Assembly (NCBI GenBank): GCA_003020925.1
Contig: PXRT01000001.1
Span: 64,348-102,703 of the forward strand
Direction: 5' to 3'
DNA from: Halobacteriales archaeon QS_6_64_34
Lineage (GTDB): Archaea > Halobacteriota > Halobacteria > Halobacteriales > Haloarculaceae
Length of the DNA stretch: 38,356 nt
Position numbers and translations under genes: made by a program. The notes beneath the pieces were generated by a model. It ran no database searches. It was not told the origin of the DNA and saw only the letters and a list, made by a program, of their open reading frames with translations. The stretch's first letter is position 1; every line of letters starts with the position of its first letter. Positions 1-7,412 of this stretch are shown one piece after another.

Positions 1-74
1 CGGGAAGGCGGGCGACGTAAGCACCGCAGGCCGAAGGCCGAGGAGCGCAGCGAGCCCCCCGACCGAAGCCAGCC

Positions 75-119
75 GGGGCTTTCTGGCTGGTGACAGTCTG
101 AATCGCCTAACTAAACACT
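75..119 (+). repeat. 45-bp repeat, left copy of an inverted pair at the window edges
   Basis: This segment (beginning GGGGCTTTCTGGCTGG) is the exact reverse complement of 38261-38305 at the other end of the window. The match stops at both sides: base 74 and the bases after 119 do not pair. Outside it lies GC-rich sequence with short palindromic words such as GAGCGCAGCGAG, of the kind often seen between haloarchaeal genes. It does not look like a transposon end, because housekeeping genes lie between the copies and there is no transposase. A dispersed repeat at which a draft assembly broke is the simplest reading (inference). Confidence 0.9.
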
Positions 120-207
120 GCCTGTCAGGATGTCGGTCCCAGATAGCGCGCGGCCAGCGGGGATTGTCGGCCACTCGAACAGGTCGAGAAACGAGCTGCG
201 GTGATAC

Positions 208-234
208 GTCGGGCGGCCACTGCGGCGGCCCGAC
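208..234 (-). terminator. Hairpin downstream of the secreted repeat protein
   Basis: GTCGGGC at 208-214 pairs with GCCCGAC at 228-234, with a further GCC/GGC pairing inside. It lies about 45 bases beyond the stop of the minus-strand gene ending at 280. It may act as a transcript end or 3' stabiliser; no clear T-run follows, so the role is inferred. Confidence 0.35.
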
Positions 235-279
235 CGGGACAGTTACCGATGTAAACGGTGTCGGTTCACCGTAACCGCA

Positions 280-1356
280 TCACGGGGTCGACGGTGTCGC
301 CGTTCCCTCGGCGGGGGTGGCCGGCGTGCCGGCTTCGTCACCGGCGCCAGCTTCGGCCGGCGTACCGGTCTCGTCTTCGGTCTCGTTCTCGGTCGTCAGT
401 GCAGGCTCGTCTTCCGTCGCAGTCTCCGTCGTCGCAGTCGCGTTCTCGGTGTCGTCTCCGACCACGGTCACGTTCGCGGTGTCAGTGACCGGCGTGTCGT
501 TGACGAGGATGGGGGTGTCGAGCAGACCGACAGTCTGGACGAAGTCGAAGGTCTGGTTCATCGACTCAGCCGTCTCGTTGTCGGCGCCCATCGTTTCGTT
601 GTCAGTTCCCATGGTCTCGTTGTCAGTTCCCATGGTCTCGTTGTCAGTTCCCACAGTCTCGTTGTCGGCGCCAATCGTCTCGTTGTCGGCGCCCATCGTC
701 TCATTGTCGGCACCCATCGTCTCATTGTCGGCCGACTCGTTGGCCGCCACCGTCGGGGTGGGGGAGTTCTCGGCGTGGAGCATCGCGGTGAGTTGCTGCG
801 AGCTGTTCAGGCTCGGCTCGGTGTCGTTCGCGGTCGCGTTGGCGTCCGCTTCGGACACCCGCTCACCGTCTGCGGTGTAGTTCGAGCCGGGAACGTTGAA
901 CAGCGTGATGTTCACGTCGGTGTGCTCACCGGCAGGGAGGTACTCCGAGACCCCGATAACGCTGTCGAGGGTCTCACCCTGGTCGAGGCTGTCGTCGTGG
1001 ATGACGACGTAGCCGGGTTCGGTCAGCGTCACGTTGGAGACGGTGAGGTTCGTCCCGTTAGTCTCCTGGTCATCGAAGGTCAGCGACGAGACGTTCTCGG
1101 TCTCGTTGTCCGCGCCGTCAGCGGGAGCTAGTGGTTCGTCTTCGGTTTCGTTCTCGCCCGATAGCGGCTCGTCTTCCGTTTCGTTCTCGCTCGGTAGCGG
1201 CTCGTCTTCGGTTTCGTTCTCGGCTGGCGACGGCACCGGGCTCTCCGTCGGTGTCTCCTGCTGTGCTACTGGACCGGGTACAGCACCGGCTTGTGCTGTA
1301 AGTGCCACTGTCACGACCGCGACAGCGACAGCGGCGAGTATCGTACTCCGTTTCAT
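280..1356 (-). CDS. Secreted DUF7282-like protein with DNET repeats
   Basis: 358 residues. The N-terminus is a Sec-type signal peptide (KR, then a hydrophobic stretch to about residue 26). Residues 36-80 hold Glu-rich repeats of the type ENETEDEPL. Residues about 88-205 and 265-300 resemble the haloarchaeal DUF7282 domain (LTEPGYVVIHD, then a G-V-S-E-Y-L-PAGEH segment). Between them, residues 210-265 are eight tandem copies of a 7-residue unit DNET(M/I/V)G(A/T). Each unit carries an N-x-T sequon, so the stretch could be heavily N-glycosylated. The tail (300-358) is Thr/Glu/Ala-rich. No C-terminal membrane anchor is visible, so the protein is probably released or held by other means. The function is unknown; the DUF7282 assignment is from memory of the family. 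Confidence 0.8.
   Translation of the reverse strand: MKRSTILAAVAVAVVTVALTAQAGAVPGPVAQQETPTESPVPSPAENETEDEPLPSENETEDEPLSGENETEDEPLAPADGADNETENVSSLTFDDQETNGTNLTVSNVTLTEPGYVVIHDDSLDQGETLDSVIGVSEYLPAGEHTDVNITLFNVPGSNYTADGERVSEADANATANDTEPSLNSSQQLTAMLHAENSPTPTVAANESADNETMGADNETMGADNETIGADNETVGTDNETMGTDNETMGTDNETMGADNETAESMNQTFDFVQTVGLLDTPILVNDTPVTDTANVTVVGDDTENATATTETATEDEPALTTENETEDETGTPAEAGAGDEAGTPATPAEGTATPSTP
562..729 (-). repeat. 21-nt tandem repeat array encoding DNETMGA units
   Basis: Eight head-to-tail units of 21 bases, the last degenerate, within the secreted protein gene. They differ mostly at the codon for Met/Ile/Val and the last codon (Ala/Thr). Such arrays change copy number by slippage, so the length may vary between strains. 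Confidence 0.9.
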
Positions 1357-1518
1357 AATGCAAGCGAGAGGACAGAAGGTTGGGTCATAAACTGAGTCGA
1401 CAGTTCAGCGGGGAAGTGCCAACCATCCACAGGGTAACCACTGTACAACGGAGAAAACAGTGGGAACGCCAGTGCCTTTCGACACGGGTTTAGGCGGGGG
1501 CCGCCGACAACGTACAGT

Positions 1519-2436
1519 ATGCGAGTGACGTTTCTCGGGACGAGCGGGGCTATCCCGACGACCCAGCGCAACACAAGCAGTATCTTCTGTAACCGGGACG
1601 GCGACTATCTCCTCTTTGACTGTGGCGAGGGCACCCAGCGCCAGATGATGCGCTACGGCACCGGCTTCGCTATCGACCACCTGTTCGTGACCCACCTCCA
1701 CGGCGACCACGTCCTCGGAATTCCTGGCCTGCTCCAGACCTTCGATTTCAACGACCGCGACCGGCCCGTGGCGATTCACACCCCGGCCGGCACGCGGGGC
1801 AACGTCAAGCAACTCATCGAGGCCAACGGTACGACGCCCTCCTACCCGGTCCGTATCAACGAGGTGTCGGCGGGCGATACGGTACTCGACCGTCCGGAGT
1901 ACGAGGTACGAGCCATCGGGACCGAGCACCGGTGTGTCTCCGTGGGATACGTCCTTGCCGAGGACGACCGCAAGGGCGAGTTCGACCGGGAGAAAGCCGA
2001 GGTGGAACTCGGCATCCCGCCGGGTCCGAAGTACTCGAAGCTCCACCGGGGCGAGCCCATCGAACACGACGGTCGGACCATCGAGCCCGAGGAAGTCGTC
2101 GGTCCGCCCCGCCCCGGTCGGACGTTTGTCTACACCGGCGACACGGTACCGACCGACAGCGTCGTCGCGGCGAGCGAGGGGGCGGACCTGCTCGTCCACG
2201 ACGCCACCTTCGGCGAGGACCGCGCCGACCGCGCCGAGGCGACGGCCCACTCGACGGCCCGAGAGGCCGCCGAGGTGGCCCGCGACGCCGGCGTCGGAAC
2301 GCTGGCCCTGACCCACATTTCGACACGCTATGCCGGCCAGGCCGACAAGCTCGGCGCACAAGCCCGAGACGTATTCGACGGCGAGGTCATCGTCGCCGAG
2401 GACGGGATGGAACGGCACGTGCAGTTTTCGGGCTAG
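1519..2436 (+). CDS. rnz: Ribonuclease Z (tRNA 3'-processing endonuclease)
   Basis: 305 residues, the usual length of the short-form tRNase Z. It removes the 3' trailer from precursor tRNAs in the cytoplasm. The metallo-beta-lactamase signature THLHGDH is at residues 58-64 (ligands H59, H61, D63, H64), with further ligands H137 (TEHRC), D208 (YTGDT) and H266 (LTHIS). The family motif PGPKYSKL is at 168-175, and LLVHDATF at 224-231 matches the HEAT-type motif. The start MRVTFLGTSG is typical of the family. It is single, between a divergent secreted protein and a co-oriented oxidoreductase. Confidence 0.97.
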   Translation: MRVTFLGTSGAIPTTQRNTSSIFCNRDGDYLLFDCGEGTQRQMMRYGTGFAIDHLFVTHLHGDHVLGIPGLLQTFDFNDRDRPVAIHTPAGTRGNVKQLIEANGTTPSYPVRINEVSAGDTVLDRPEYEVRAIGTEHRCVSVGYVLAEDDRKGEFDREKAEVELGIPPGPKYSKLHRGEPIEHDGRTIEPEEVVGPPRPGRTFVYTGDTVPTDSVVAASEGADLLVHDATFGEDRADRAEATAHSTAREAAEVARDAGVGTLALTHISTRYAGQADKLGAQARDVFDGEVIVAEDGMERHVQFSG

Positions 2437-2608
2437 CGAGAGTCATCGAAGCAAGCCAGTCCTACCGGAAGCCGTAGAGCGGTAGCGGGAGCCAGCGGGC
2501 AGTCCCAGCGACCACTCACGGGGATGGGCAAGGACGCTGTACAGGAACAATATTGCATGACAGCGAGACGATAATACGAGCTTTATGGCTCCAGACGCAT
2601 CGATAGGT

Positions 2609-3685
2609 ATGACTTATCGGATGGTACACGTCGGGCTCGGCAGTCAGGGCAAGCGGTGGCTCACCGAGGCGATTCCACCGAACGTCGAGGCGAGCCGAAT
2701 CGAAGTCGTCGCTGCGGTCGATACCGACCCCGAGCGACACGAACTGGCCCGGGAGGAACTCGACCTGTCGCCGGAGCGCTGTTACACCGACCTCGACACC
2801 GCACTGACCGAACACGACGCCGACTGCTGTTCGGTCGTCACGCCGCCGGCGGCCCACGAGCCGGTCGTCGAGACGGCGCTGTCATACGGCCTGGACATCC
2901 TCTCGGAGAAGCCAATCGCCGACACCCTGGAGGGGTCGGTCCGCATCGCGCGGGCGGTCGAGGCGGCCGGCGCGAAGATGGGACTGACGATGACTCACCG
3001 CTTCGACCGGGACAAGACAACGTTTCGGCGAGCGGTCGAGGGGGCCGGTCCGGTGGACTACCTCACAGCTCGCTTTACCGGCAACGTCCGCGAGCGGGGG
3101 TACTACTCGCCGTACGTCCACGAGATGGAGAACATGCTCCTGCTTGACGGCGCCGTTCACCACCTCGACATGCTCGCCAGCCTCGTCGATGCCCCCTGTG
3201 AGCGGGTGTACGCCGATACCTGGGTGCCCGATGGTGCGGACTACCGGGGCGACTGCACGGGGCTGGTGACACTGACCTTCGCCGACGGCACCCGCGCCCA
3301 CTACGAGGGGAGCTACGCCAACGCGACCACGCTCAACGGCTGGGGCCACGAACAGTTGCGCGCCGAGTGCGCCGACGAGACGATAATCCTGGACAACCGA
3401 AACGTCGAGCGGTTCGGCCGCGACGACGACCGGACCGGGGGGAGCGCGGGCCGCGACGACGGCGAGCGGGTCGAGCCAGTCGAGCGACCGACTTGGACCA
3501 ACGCCTGGCTTATCGAGCAGTTCTGTGACTGGCTCGACGGCGGCGAACCGATGCCGACCGACGTCGAGTCGAACCTGCAGTCGATGGCCGTCGTCTTCGC
3601 CGCCATCGAGAGCAGCGAGACCGGCGAGGCGGTCGACGTGCAGGCGTTGCTGGACGAGGCCCGCGCCGTCCCACAGCCCCAGTAG
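2609..3685 (+). CDS. Gfo/Idh/MocA-family NAD(P)-dependent oxidoreductase
   Basis: 358 residues from this start. The N-terminal Rossmann fold has GLGSQG at residues 9-14, and the family's catalytic-lysine motif EKP is at 100-102 (SEKPIAD). The C-terminal half has the alpha/beta substrate domain with a LLLDGAVHHLDML stretch in which His/Asp are expected to meet the substrate. An upstream in-frame ATG at 2585 would add 8 residues. It is less likely, because TTTATGG at about 2581-2587 sits where a TATA box would serve a leaderless start at 2609, and because the Rossmann strand begins right after MTYRMVHV. The substrate is probably a sugar or polyol (family knowledge) but cannot be read from the sequence. 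Confidence 0.9.
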   Translation: MTYRMVHVGLGSQGKRWLTEAIPPNVEASRIEVVAAVDTDPERHELAREELDLSPERCYTDLDTALTEHDADCCSVVTPPAAHEPVVETALSYGLDILSEKPIADTLEGSVRIARAVEAAGAKMGLTMTHRFDRDKTTFRRAVEGAGPVDYLTARFTGNVRERGYYSPYVHEMENMLLLDGAVHHLDMLASLVDAPCERVYADTWVPDGADYRGDCTGLVTLTFADGTRAHYEGSYANATTLNGWGHEQLRAECADETIILDNRNVERFGRDDDRTGGSAGRDDGERVEPVERPTWTNAWLIEQFCDWLDGGEPMPTDVESNLQSMAVVFAAIESSETGEAVDVQALLDEARAVPQPQ

Positions 3686-3735
3686 CGGGGTCAACACACC
3701 GCCACAGCGTTCTTTCCGGCTGACCGTCGGGGGGT

Positions 3736-3810
3736 ATGGCCCCGCCACTCCACATCGTCGACGTGTTCGCCCGCGAGCCATACACCGGCAACCGGCTGGC
3801 GCTTGGACCC
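3736..3810 (+). pseudogene. N-terminal remnant of a PhzF-family gene
   Basis: An ATG at 3736 opens a frame reading HIVDVFAREPYTGNRLAL at about residues 6-23. This matches the start of PhzF/diaminopimelate-epimerase-like isomerases (a VDVF...P..GN.LA pattern). After about 25 codons the similarity ends, where the 3' end of the convergent aldo/keto reductase gene begins (stop at 3814). The remaining roughly 250 residues of a PhzF protein are absent. The open frame continues to 4461 only as antisense to the reductase. This is a truncated relic, probably cut by the rearrangement that brought the reductase here. Confidence 0.7.
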
Positions 3811-3813
3811 TCG

Positions 3814-4788
3814 CTACTCGTGCCCGTACACTGGAACGGGCTCGTACGGTTCCTCCAGATACGCCACGTCCGAGGCCGAGAGGGCCACGTCCAGCGCCTC
3901 GACGGCCGCTTCGAGATGCTCGATGCTCGACGTGCCGACGATGGGGGCGGTGACGTTGTCGTTCCCGAACTGCCAGGCGAGCGCTATCTGGGCCATCGTC
4001 ACGCCGTAGTCGGCGGCCAGTTCCTGGACCCGCTCGTTGATTTCGGCGCCGCCCGGTCCCTCGGCGTAGGGGACCTCGGCGTTCTCGGTCTCGTGGACGC
4101 CCCGCGTCGTCGACGTGAACTCCTCGTGGGGCCGCGTGAGATAGCCGGCACCCAGCGGGCTCCACGGGATGGTCCCGACGTTCTCCCGGTTGCACAGCGG
4201 GTACATCTCGCGTTCCTCCTCGCGGTAGGCCAGGTGGTAGAGGTTCTGCATCGTCTCGAAGCGAGCCAGTCCGTCGCGGTCGCTTATATGCAGCGCGCGC
4301 TGGAACCGGTGGGCCCACATCGAGGAGGCGCCGATGTGGCGGACCTGTCCCCGCCGGACGGCGTCGTCGAGCGCCCGCAGCGTCGTCTCGATTGGCGTCT
4401 CGGCGTCCCAGCGGTGAATCTGGTAGAGGTCGACGGTGTCCATCCCCAGCCGCTCCAGTGAGTTCGACAGTTCCTGCTCGATGGTCTTCCGGGAGAGCCC
4501 GCGAGCGTTGCGGTGGTCGCTGGCGCCCGGGAACCGCACCTTCGTCGCGACGACCTGCTCGTCGCGGTCGTAGTCGGCCAGGACGTCGCCGAGTATCCGC
4601 TCGCTCTCGCCGGCGGAGTAGACGTTTGCCGTATCGAAGAAGTTCACACCGAGGTCGATGGCGCGCTCGATGAGGTCACGGCTCTCGCCCTCGTCTAACA
4701 TCCACTCCCGACCACTACCGATGCTCATACAGCCCAGACAGATTTTGCTGACTTCGATGCCGGTCGAGCCGAGGGTTGTGTACTCCAT
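3814..4788 (-). CDS. Aldo/keto reductase
   Basis: 324 residues from MEYTTLGSTG; a longer frame reaches 4911 but this start matches the family N-terminus. The (beta/alpha)8 reductase tetrad is visible: D52 and Y57 (FFDTANVYSAG), K83 (ATKV) and H125 (YQIHRWD). The C-terminal nucleotide-binding part includes IPWSPLGAGYLT and a GTSSIEHLEAAVEAL stretch. It resembles the YajO/Tas-like group that acts on small aldehydes or sugars using NADPH; the exact substrate is unknown. It is divergent from the VOC gene with 76 bases between them. Its 3' end abuts the PhzF relic. Confidence 0.93.
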   Translation of the reverse strand: MEYTTLGSTGIEVSKICLGCMSIGSGREWMLDEGESRDLIERAIDLGVNFFDTANVYSAGESERILGDVLADYDRDEQVVATKVRFPGASDHRNARGLSRKTIEQELSNSLERLGMDTVDLYQIHRWDAETPIETTLRALDDAVRRGQVRHIGASSMWAHRFQRALHISDRDGLARFETMQNLYHLAYREEEREMYPLCNRENVGTIPWSPLGAGYLTRPHEEFTSTTRGVHETENAEVPYAEGPGGAEINERVQELAADYGVTMAQIALAWQFGNDNVTAPIVGTSSIEHLEAAVEALDVALSASDVAYLEEPYEPVPVYGHE

Positions 4789-4864
4789 AAGAAACAACGC
4801 ACGTTGTAAATACAAATACGTTCGGACCGGTACAGTTACTCCCCGGCCGGCCACAACGGTCGGT

Positions 4865-5242
4865 ATGGACCTGGCACACGTCGCTATCTGCGTCTCGGAC
4901 CTGGAGCGCACACTGGAGTTCTACGGCGAACTCGGTTTCGAGGAGACACACCGCTTCACGCTCTCGGGCGTCGAGAACGTCTACATCGGCAGCGAAGGCG
5001 ACCCGGACGGCGCGCTCCAGCTCCGCTACGACCCCGACCGGACCACGCCGATTGCGCCCTCGCGGGCCGACCACGACCACATCGCCTTCACCGTTGACGA
5101 CGTGGACGCGACCTTCGAGACGGCCCTCGACGCCGGTGGGTCCACCGTGCTGGAACCGACGGAAATCGAACCCGCCGACGCCTACGCGGCCTTCGTCGAG
5201 GACCCCGAGGGGTACACCCTGGAGTTCTACCGAGAGAGCTAG
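4865..5242 (+). CDS. VOC-superfamily protein (glyoxalase I-like)
   Basis: 125 residues, the length of a single-chain glyoxalase I-type protein with two beta-alpha-beta-beta-beta modules. Candidate metal ligands are H5 (LAHVAI), Q52 (LQLRYD), H72 (HDHIAF) and E120 (TLEFY). Bacterial GloA has Glu at the second position; here it is Gln. It may detoxify methylglyoxal, a known by-product of sugar metabolism, but other VOC activities are possible. A much longer upstream frame exists, but MDLAHVAICV is the family start. It is divergently paired with the aldo/keto reductase, which would also fit aldehyde handling. Confidence 0.85.
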   Translation: MDLAHVAICVSDLERTLEFYGELGFEETHRFTLSGVENVYIGSEGDPDGALQLRYDPDRTTPIAPSRADHDHIAFTVDDVDATFETALDAGGSTVLEPTEIEPADAYAAFVEDPEGYTLEFYRES

Positions 5243-5309
5243 GAACAGCTTAAGCAATTGTGGTCGTGATAGAAGCCGGCAACCCAACTCTCAGTCGTTG
5301 CGAGATGTA

Positions 5310-5408
5310 CCGCGCCGAAGGCGCGGTTTCACGGCCACGAGCGAAGCGAGTGGCCGCCTTTTTCGCCCACGTTTTTCAACGAGTGGTGCGCGAGCGTAGC
5401 GAGCGCAC
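5310..5408. repeat. Three successive GC-rich hairpins
   Basis: Perfect stems are found at 5310-5316/5320-5326 (7 bp, GAA loop), 5332-5338/5350-5356 (7 bp, inner GAGCGAAGCGA) and 5386-5391/5403-5408 (6 bp, inner GAGCGTAGCGA). They lie between the VOC gene and the tRNA-Ser gene. The GAGCGNAGCGAG cores recall short palindromic intergenic words common in haloarchaea. They may end transcripts arriving from either side. Confidence 0.6.
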
Positions 5409-5417
5409 CCGAGGAAG

Positions 5418-5422
5418 AAAAA
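5418..5422 (-). terminator. T-run terminator of tRNA-Ser
   Basis: Five T residues on the minus strand begin about 8 bases past the discriminator base of the tRNA. A short T-run right after the gene is the usual archaeal terminator. Confidence 0.6.
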
Positions 5423-5429
5423 GGTGGGA

Positions 5430-5511
5430 CGCCAGGACTGGGATTTGAACCCAGAATCCCGAAAGGGAACACGCTTTCCAGGCGTGCGCCTTACCGTTCG
5501 GCCATCCTGGC
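5430..5511 (-). tRNA. tRNA-Ser (anticodon GGA)
   Basis: The minus strand folds into a complete cloverleaf. The 7-bp acceptor stem is GCCAGGA/TCCTGGC. The D arm has a GCC/GGC stem. The anticodon stem CACGC/GCGTG encloses the loop CTGGAAA, giving anticodon GGA at 5479-5477. A long variable arm (TCCC-TTTC-GGGA) is typical of serine tRNAs, and the T arm is CTGGG/CCCAG with TTCAAAT. The discriminator base is G, as expected for serine, and CCA is not encoded. No intron is seen. Confidence 0.96.
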
Positions 5512-5537
5512 TCGCATCCAACTATCTGAGGGCGGCC

Positions 5538-5544
5538 GTTTAAG
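5538..5544 (-). promoter_or_regulatory. TATA box for tRNA-Ser
   Basis: The minus strand reads CTTAAAC about 27-33 bases before the tRNA 5' end, the right spacing for an archaeal TATA box. It overlaps the stop codon of the upstream membrane-protein gene. Confidence 0.5.
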
Positions 5545-5743
5545 CGCTTTCGCTTCCGGGCAGGTGGTCGCGAGCGACGTATGTGAGGAGGGTTCCGGCT
5601 ACCGCGACGACGACGGCGACGCCGGCTTTCGCGCCGAGTGTGACCCGCTGGCCGGCCAGCAGTTCGTACCCCTGCAGGAGAACGAGAAAGGCCAGCGCGC
5701 CGACGACGCCCCACAGCAGACTGGACTTGGTTCGGGGGTCCAT
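5540..5743 (-). CDS. Small two-helix membrane protein
   Basis: 67 residues: a short polar start (MDPRTKSSL), a first hydrophobic helix at about 9-29, a loop with QRVTLGAK, a second helix at about 38-56, and a charged tail. It is likely an inner membrane protein with both ends on the same side. Its ATG shares one base with the TGA of ridA (TGATG), so translation is probably coupled. No function is recognised; similar small membrane proteins are widespread in haloarchaea. Confidence 0.75.
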   Translation of the reverse strand: MDPRTKSSLLWGVVGALAFLVLLQGYELLAGQRVTLGAKAGVAVVVAVAGTLLTYVARDHLPGSESA

Positions 5744-6120
5744 CACTTGATGGCGACGGCCTCGATTTCGACGGCCACACCTTTCGGAAGCGCATCGACG
5801 CCCACTGCGGAGCGGGCGGGTGGGTCCGACGCGAAGAACTCGGCGTAGGTGTCGTTCATCGCGTCGAAGTCGTCGATGTCGTCGAGGTAGACGGTGACCT
5901 TCAGCACGTCGTCCATGCCAGCCCCTGCTTCCTTCAGGACGGCTTCGACGTTTTGCAGGGCTTGTTCTGTCTGGTCGGCGACCGACGCCGAATCGAGCAT
6001 GTCGCCCTCGGGTGTCAGCGGAATCTGGCCGGCGGTAAAGACGAGGTCGTCCGTGGTCGTGGCCTGACTGTACGCCCCGACGGCGGCCGGGGCGGCGTCG
6101 GTGTCGACGATGTCTTTCAT
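5743..6120 (-). CDS. ridA: RidA-family enamine/imine deaminase
   Basis: 125 residues, full length for the YjgF/YER057c/UK114 family. These proteins hydrolyse reactive 2-aminoacrylate and related imines made by PLP enzymes such as threonine dehydratase. Family features are AVGAYSQA near residues 13-20, FTAGQIPL at 28-35, and PPARSAVGVDALPKG near 100-114, which contains the arginine that binds the carboxylate. A threonine ammonia-lyase gene lies about 6 kb away. The next gene overlaps by one base. Confidence 0.95.
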   Translation of the reverse strand: MKDIVDTDAAPAAVGAYSQATTTDDLVFTAGQIPLTPEGDMLDSASVADQTEQALQNVEAVLKEAGAGMDDVLKVTVYLDDIDDFDAMNDTYAEFFASDPPARSAVGVDALPKGVAVEIEAVAIK

Positions 6121-6334
6121 ACTGGAGCGGGGCGGGCGAGGGGTATAAATCCTCAGCCCGACCTCGGGCTTGACAACCGTCCAATAGTCCCGTCTACTGC
6201 CGTCCAGACTGGACGTTCGTCAACCACCCACCTTTTGACGTATTAGGCATCACAACGACTGAGTATTGTATGGACAGAAGATTTTTAGGGTAATTTGACA
6301 GTTGTTTGAATGAGTCCGGTGTAACGAGGCACAC

Positions 6335-7186
6335 ATGTCAAAACAAGATTTCGTCCAGTCCCAACGTGGCGGCCGCGAACAGTATCTGGAGAAAGTCGAG
6401 GAGGCCTACGAGCGCTACGAAGAAACCGGTGTCATCCACTACCCGGAGTGGCTATACGGGCCGCCAAAGGGGGAACTATTCACTGTTGAGGTGGAAGACT
6501 GTCCCGACTTTGGCGAGACGGCTGAACTGGAGTTCGACTCCGGTCGGACGGTTTTTCTCTCCATCGACATGCAACAGGATTTCTGTGGCTATGATGGGTA
6601 CGTCGACACGATGGGATACGACCTCTCCCAGACCCGGCGGGCCGTCGAGCCCATCGGCGACGTACTGGAGACGGTCCGTGAGACGGAGCTTGACGTCGTC
6701 CACACACGCGAGGGCCACGACCCACAGCTGGCTGACGCTCCCTTCAACAAGCTGTTGCGAAGCAAGATGGCCGGCGAGGGCCACGGTATCGGCGAGACGC
6801 CGCCGGGTGGCATCGGCCCGCTGTTGACTCGCGGCCACGAGAACTGGGACATCATCGACGAACTGGCCCCTGAACCGGGCGAGCCGGTCATCGACAAACC
6901 GACCAAGGGTGCTTTCGGCAACACCAACATCGACATGGTACTCAACCGGCTGGGTGCGACGCATCTGGTCATCGCCGGCATTACGACCGACGTATGTGTC
7001 CACACCATCATGCGGGAGGCCAACGACAGGGGCTACTGGTGTACGCTTCTGAAAGACGCCACGGGTGCGACCGACCCCGGCAACCGCGACGCCGCCATCA
7101 AGTCCATCAAGATGCAGGGCGGTGTCTTCGGCTGGGTGACCGACTCCGAGCGGTTTACAGACGCCGTCGAGAGTCAGCTTCAGTAG
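6335..7186 (+). CDS. Cysteine hydrolase (isochorismatase superfamily), biuret hydrolase candidate
   Basis: 283 residues with an N-terminal extension of about 70 before the hydrolase fold. The catalytic triad can be placed at D78 (SIDMQQDF), K188 (VIDKPTKGAF) and C221 (ITTDVCVHTI). The Lys-Cys spacing of 33 is the same as in biuret hydrolase BiuH and ureidoacrylate hydrolase RutB (established knowledge). It should cleave an amide bond through a cysteine thioester. The neighbours, an NCS1 permease and two allophanate-hydrolase-like amidases, point to biuret or another ureide as substrate (inference). A simple amidase such as nicotinamidase is less likely because of the extension. It converges on the permease gene. 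Confidence 0.88.
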   Translation: MSKQDFVQSQRGGREQYLEKVEEAYERYEETGVIHYPEWLYGPPKGELFTVEVEDCPDFGETAELEFDSGRTVFLSIDMQQDFCGYDGYVDTMGYDLSQTRRAVEPIGDVLETVRETELDVVHTREGHDPQLADAPFNKLLRSKMAGEGHGIGETPPGGIGPLLTRGHENWDIIDELAPEPGEPVIDKPTKGAFGNTNIDMVLNRLGATHLVIAGITTDVCVHTIMREANDRGYWCTLLKDATGATDPGNRDAAIKSIKMQGGVFGWVTDSERFTDAVESQLQ

Positions 7187-7336
7187 TACTGTTCTCCCTG
7201 TCGCACCTTTCACACCGAGCGGTTCTCGTCGGGCGGGCTCGGTTTCCCCGCTATCGTTCACTCCCACTGTTGTGACGGATCGGCTGTGCAACCGAGTCAC
7301 TACGTCGTCAACAGGGCAATGACTCCGCTACAAAAC

Positions 7337-7389
7337 CGATTCGGCGAGAAGCGCCAGTGCTGTCCGAATCGCCGGTACCCGGATACCGG
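7337..7389. terminator. Two adjacent hairpins between convergent genes
   Basis: CGATTCGG (7337-7344) pairs with CCGAATCG (7364-7371). Immediately after, CCGGTA (7372-7377) pairs with TACCGG (7384-7389). They sit between the 3' ends of the cysteine hydrolase and the permease and could end transcripts from both directions. Confidence 0.5.
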
Positions 7390-7412
7390 GCAGAGAACGG
7401 ACCGCAACGGCG

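Noticed and set aside
562..729. CRISPR-like array
   Set aside because: The repeats are contiguous 21-base coding units without spacers, inside an open reading frame.
3736..4461. Full 241-residue gene starting at the PhzF stub
   Set aside because: Only the first 25 codons resemble PhzF. The rest is antisense to the aldo/keto reductase, which has an intact catalytic tetrad.
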